A DNA stretch of 64,000 nt, taken from assembly GCF_044386045.1 (NCBI RefSeq), contig NZ_JBISCD010000040.1:682001-746000 (forward strand), in the 5' to 3' direction. The notes under the pieces are model-generated. The model searched no databases. It was given only the letters and a program-made list of their open reading frames with translations, and had not been told where the DNA came from. Every line of letters starts with the position of its first letter. The first letter of the stretch is position 1. Both the position numbers and the translations under genes were made by a program. Source of the stretch: Thalassobellus sediminis. Its GTDB lineage: Bacteria > Bacteroidota > Bacteroidia > Flavobacteriales > Flavobacteriaceae. Below are positions 60,964 to 64,000 of the stretch, piece by piece.

Positions 60964-61953
60964 ATGCGTCATTTATTTATAGCTGTATTATCATTATTAT
61001 TAGTAATGTCTTGTGGCGACAAAAAATCAAACAAAAGAATTCTTTTAGACTCAAGTGGAAAAATAAACGATATTTCTGTTGTACTAAGTAACGATATGTG
61101 GGATGGAAGTGTTGGAGAATCTATTAGGGATGTATTAGCATCTCCTATTTATGGACTACCTCAAGATGAGCCTGTTTTTAATATTAATCAAATACCTTCC
61201 CATGTCTTTTCGGGTTTTATAACACAAAACCGAACGATTCTAAAGATAGAAATGGGTAAAGATCCCGCAATAACATTTAATAATAATGTTTATGCGCAAC
61301 CACAAAAAGTAATTACTGTTTCAGGTAAAACAAAGCAAGAGGTTATTAAACTGCTTAATGATAACGCTTCTAAAATAATTGAATCGTTTAAGAATACCGA
61401 AATATTAGCAAAGCAAAAACAAACAAGGAAGTCCTTATATAACGCGAAAGAGATTCAAGAAAATTTAGGCTTAAATATTGAATTTCCAACAGCATACAGA
61501 ATAGGAAATACATTGGCCAAAAAAGAGGATAAATTTTATTGGTTAAAAAGAGATATTCCAACAGGGTATGTTAATATTTTGCTATATGAATTGCCTCTAA
61601 ATATCATAAAAAAAGATACTAGTATCGTTGAACAAATTATAAAAATTAGAGATTCTATAGGTAAGAAATACATTGCTGGCCCTTTAGAAGGTTCATATAT
61701 GATTACTGAAAATAAATATACCCCGTTTCATTCAGAAATTATTTTAGACAATAAGACTACACTAGAAACTAAAGGGATTTGGGAAGTTGAAAATGCAGTT
61801 ATGGCTGGGCCTTTTATTAATTATGCTATTGAAGATAAAATTAATAATAGATGGATAATTGCTGAAGGATTTGCCTATGCACCATCTGTAGAAAAACGAA
61901 ATTATATATTCGAATTAGAAGCAATTATAAAATCTATTAAGATTGAAAAATAA
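60964..61953 (+). CDS. DUF4837 family lipoprotein
   Basis: 329 residues. Lipoprotein signal LSLLLVMSC (Cys17). The mature protein matches DUF4837 by its build: ISVVLSNDMWDGSVGESIR, YGLPQDEPVFNINQIP, then IEFPTAYRIG and FYWLKRDIPTGYVNILLYE, and a final GPFINYAIEDKINNRWIIAEG segment (abridged: NRWIIAEGFAYAP). Function unknown. Its place after an mltD-like gene suggests an envelope role, but that is inference from linkage only. Confidence 0.85.
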   Translation: MRHLFIAVLSLLLVMSCGDKKSNKRILLDSSGKINDISVVLSNDMWDGSVGESIRDVLASPIYGLPQDEPVFNINQIPSHVFSGFITQNRTILKIEMGKDPAITFNNNVYAQPQKVITVSGKTKQEVIKLLNDNASKIIESFKNTEILAKQKQTRKSLYNAKEIQENLGLNIEFPTAYRIGNTLAKKEDKFYWLKRDIPTGYVNILLYELPLNIIKKDTSIVEQIIKIRDSIGKKYIAGPLEGSYMITENKYTPFHSEIILDNKTTLETKGIWEVENAVMAGPFINYAIEDKINNRWIIAEGFAYAPSVEKRNYIFELEAIIKSIKIEK

Positions 61954-61980
61954 TTTATTTAGTAATAAATTAAAGTATAA

Positions 61981-62010
61981 AAAAACCAACACAATGTGTT
62001 GGTTTTTTTA
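61981..62010. terminator. Bidirectional terminator between the DUF4837 gene and tatA
   Basis: AAAAACCAACACA (61981-61993) and TGTGTTGGTTTTT (61995-62007) are complementary, with T-runs on both strands, between convergent genes. Confidence 0.9.
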
Positions 62011-62031
62011 TTTGATAAATATCTTTGATTC

Positions 62032-62220
62032 TTATTTTTTAGAATTATCTTTTTTACTTTCTTCTTCTTTGCTAGCATCTTTAAACTCTTTAATACCGCT
62101 TCCTAAACCTTTCATTAGTTCAGGTATTTTTTTTCCTCCAAAAAGAAGTAAAATTGCTAATCCTATTATAACCCATTGCCAAGGGCCAACCATTCCTAAA
62201 AATATACTTAATGAGATCAT
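62032..62220 (-). CDS. tatA: Sec-independent translocase subunit TatA/TatE
   Basis: 62 residues. One N-terminal membrane helix (WQWVIIGLAILLLFGGKKIP with the conserved FGxKKIPE hinge), the amphipathic helix ELMKGLGSGIKEFKDA and a charged tail. This is the standard TatA. It forms the twin-arginine protein-translocation pore in the inner membrane. tatC is not in the window. A frame on the opposite strand covering 61943-62248 is not a gene. Confidence 0.95.
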   Translation of the reverse strand: MISLSIFLGMVGPWQWVIIGLAILLLFGGKKIPELMKGLGSGIKEFKDASKEEESKKDNSKK

Positions 62221-62239
62221 AATTTTTAATTTTGTAGTG

Positions 62240-62247
62240 CAAAGTTA
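62240..62247 (-). promoter_or_regulatory. Candidate -7 element of the tatA promoter
   Basis: TAACTTTG on the minus strand matches TAnnTTTG, 19 bp before the tatA start. Confidence 0.5.
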
Positions 62248-62368
62248 ATAATTAAAGTTAAATAATGTCGTTTTAAACATAACTTTAGCATAAAGAGGGT
62301 TTCTAGATTGTTATACTTTGTTTAAAGAAGAGTATCTTTCATAAATTCTATTTATTTTTGTTTTTAAG

Positions 62369-63232
62369 ATGAAAGAGAAAAAGCAGCCAAAAAGAATAAA
62401 ACATAAACTACTTGATAAGTATAAGCTTGTTATACTTAACGAAAATACTTTTGAAGAGCGTTTATCTCTTAAACTTACGCGCTTAAATGTATTTGTTTTA
62501 GGTTCCTTGTCTGCTATTTTTTTAATTGTTGTAACCTATGCAATAATTGCTTTTACACCCCTTAGAGAGTATATTCCTGGGTATTCTTCTACAGCGTTAA
62601 AAAAGAAAGCTACAGAGTTAAATTATAAAACCGATTCTTTACAGCAAGTAATTACTATGAATGATAGGTATTTTGCCTCCATAAAAAAAGTATTAAAAGG
62701 CGATTTAAGTGCTGCCGATTTTAATAAAGATTCTATTGTAGAAGCAGTTAAATTAGAAGCTAGTGAAGTTGATTTAAAACCCATAACTGAAGATTCGCTT
62801 TTACGAGAAAAAGTAGATAAAGAAGATAAATATAACTTATTTGAATCGGCAACATCATCAAATTTTGTATTATTTCCTCCAGTAAGCGGAACCATTAGTG
62901 AACCGTATAATTTAAAAGAAAAACACTATGCTGTTGATATTGTTGTTGCAAAAGATACGCCTATAAAAGCCACGGCTGATGGTATTGTAATTTTTGCAGA
63001 TTGGACTGCTAACACAGGTAATGTGATATTAATAGAACATAGTTACGGACTTATATCTGTATATAAACACAATGCGTCATTAACAAAATCTCAGGGCGAT
63101 TTAGTAAAAGCAGGAGAAGTTATTGCTACTGCAGGAAATACAGGAGAACTTTCAACAGGCCCTCATTTACATTTTGAGCTTTGGAATGATGGATATCCTA
63201 TTAACCCAACAAATTTTATCGATTTTAAATAA
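62369..63232 (+). CDS. M23 family (LytM-type) metallopeptidase
   Basis: 287 residues. A basic cytoplasmic start, one membrane helix (about 45-66), a short coiled coil (about 78-110) and a LytM domain (about 170-285): KEKHYAVDIVVAKDTPIKA with the HxxxD zinc motif and GPHLHFELWNDG with HxH. Such enzymes cut peptidoglycan cross-bridges or activate amidases. The membrane anchor and coiled coil resemble other envelope M23 proteins in Bacteroidota. The next gene starts at the base after its stop codon, so they are surely co-transcribed. Confidence 0.93.
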   Translation: MKEKKQPKRIKHKLLDKYKLVILNENTFEERLSLKLTRLNVFVLGSLSAIFLIVVTYAIIAFTPLREYIPGYSSTALKKKATELNYKTDSLQQVITMNDRYFASIKKVLKGDLSAADFNKDSIVEAVKLEASEVDLKPITEDSLLREKVDKEDKYNLFESATSSNFVLFPPVSGTISEPYNLKEKHYAVDIVVAKDTPIKATADGIVIFADWTANTGNVILIEHSYGLISVYKHNASLTKSQGDLVKAGEVIATAGNTGELSTGPHLHFELWNDGYPINPTNFIDFK

Positions 63233-64000
63233 ATGATTTCATTAAAGTCTGCTTTAGCAAAACCATTTGCAAAACGTGTTTATAAAAAAATTCAAAAGTG
63301 GGCAAATAACCCTGTTGAAACTCAGCAAAAGGTATTTGAAGATTTAATAGCCAATGCTGCTGGAACCGAATTTGGAAAAGATCATGATTTTATAAGTATA
63401 AATAATTATGAAGATTTTATTTCTAGAGTTCCCGTTAGAGATTATGAGGCTTTAAAACCGTATGTTGAAAAAGTAGTTGCAGGGCAAGACAATATACTTT
63501 GGAAAGGAAAGCCTATTTACTTTGCAAAAACATCTGGAACAACTTCTGGCTCAAAATACATTCCTATTACTAAAGAAAGCATGCCAACTCATGTTGAAGC
63601 CGCAAGAAATGCTATTTTAATGTATATTCATGAAACAGGTAATGCTAAATTTGTTGATGGAAAAATGATTTTCCTCCAAGGAAGCCCAATTCTTAATGAG
63701 CAAAACGGCGTGCAATTAGGTAGGCTTTCTGGTATTGTAGCGCATTATGTACCTAAATATCTTCAAAAGAATAGATTACCGTCTTGGGAAACCAATTGTA
63801 TTGAAGATTGGGAAACTAAAGTAGATGCTATAGTTGAAGAAACGCTTCCTGAAAACATGACTATTATTTCTGGTATTCCTTCGTGGGTGCAAATGTATTT
63901 TGAAAAACTTCAGCAAAAAACAGGAAAAAAAGTAGGTGATATTTTTAAGAATTTCAATTTGTTTATTTTTGGAGGTGTTAATTATGAGCCTTACAAAGCC
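63233..64000 (+). CDS. GH3 auxin-responsive-promoter family adenylating enzyme, N-terminal part (runs off the right edge)
   Basis: I translated 256 codons by hand from the ATG at 63233. KPFAKRVYKKIQKWANNP, AGTEFGKDHDF, FISRVPVRDYEALKPYVEKV (abridged: RVPVRDYE) and YFAKTSGTTSGSKYIPIT match the bacterial members of the GH3 (JAR1-like) acyl-adenylate family; SGTTSGSKYIP is the P-loop-like ATP motif. In plants these join amino acids to hormones. In Bacteroidota the substrate is unknown. Here GH3 is a plant gene-family name, not a glycoside hydrolase family. It is coupled to the M23 peptidase gene. Confidence 0.88.
   Translation, partial: MISLKSALAKPFAKRVYKKIQKWANNPVETQQKVFEDLIANAAGTEFGKDHDFISINNYEDFISRVPVRDYEALKPYVEKVVAGQDNILWKGKPIYFAKTSGTTSGSKYIPITKESMPTHVEAARNAILMYIHETGNAKFVDGKMIFLQGSPILNEQNGVQLGRLSGIVAHYVPKYLQKNRLPSWETNCIEDWETKVDAIVEETLPENMTIISGIPSWVQMYFEKLQQKTGKKVGDIFKNFNLFIFGGVNYEPYKA

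Noticed and set aside
61943..62248. Plus-strand 101-codon frame covering tatA
   Set aside because: It reads through the bidirectional terminator and lies opposite tatA, which has the full TatA signature and its own promoter element.

Overview
The window reads as chromosomal DNA of a low-GC member of the Flavobacteriaceae (Bacteroidota), probably marine. The signs are a SusC/SusD pair, many proteins named only in Bacteroidota (DUF4175, DUF4837, DUF2652, head-GIN), a type IX secretion sorting domain, TAnnTTTG promoter elements and sparse Shine-Dalgarno sites. No IS element, phage, CRISPR array or rRNA is visible. One tRNA gene (Cys, GCA) is present.

Layout. 1-5611: housekeeping and small genes (CDF transporter fragment, rpiB, rnr, SnoaL-like lipoprotein, YbjQ-like, head-GIN protein). 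5843-36611: a large polysaccharide utilization locus (PUL) whose enzymes (GH16, two GH17, GH30, a GH149-type phosphorylase) point to laminarin, a beta-1,3-glucan with beta-1,6 branches. 36732-43525: housekeeping (LysE, tRNA-Cys, folB, glnS, DUF1761, GNAT-like, Band 7, beta-barrel). 43542-45958: a palindromic attC-like element beside a lone kelch/IPT lipoprotein gene. 46129-64000: gltX, DUF4175-ybeY-mnmG with two parS sites flanking mnmG, methyltransferase, Skp-like, DNA polymerase III delta-prime, DUF2652, pgk-mltD-DUF4837, tatA, M23 peptidase and a GH3-auxin-type adenylating enzyme cut by the window end.

How the PUL probably works. A SusR-like membrane-tethered regulator (5843-8647) senses the glucan. 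Surface lipoproteins and SusC/SusD (8877-16591) bind and import it, and GH16 (21880-22779) cuts the main chain. GH17 and GH30 lipoproteins trim the chain and its branches. A GPH-type symporter (31948-33510) imports oligosaccharides. A cytoplasmic phosphorylase and a second, leaderless GH17 finish them, yielding glucose 1-phosphate. No GH3 beta-glucosidase lies in the locus. A stand-alone T9SS-secreted binding protein (34851-36611) is controlled by the same kind of site.

Main unexplained structure. Four upstream regions in the PUL carry 22-bp sites built of two tandem 11-bp units (about TACCnnnACAA). In three of them a distal site on the plus strand and a proximal site on the minus strand frame a promoter, and the proximal site starts exactly 50-51 bp before a TAnnTTT(G/A) -7 element. 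This looks like the operator code of the locus regulator. Second, the 1049-aa protein at 17269-20418 appears to fuse a clan GH-A glycosidase to a porin-like outer-membrane beta-barrel.
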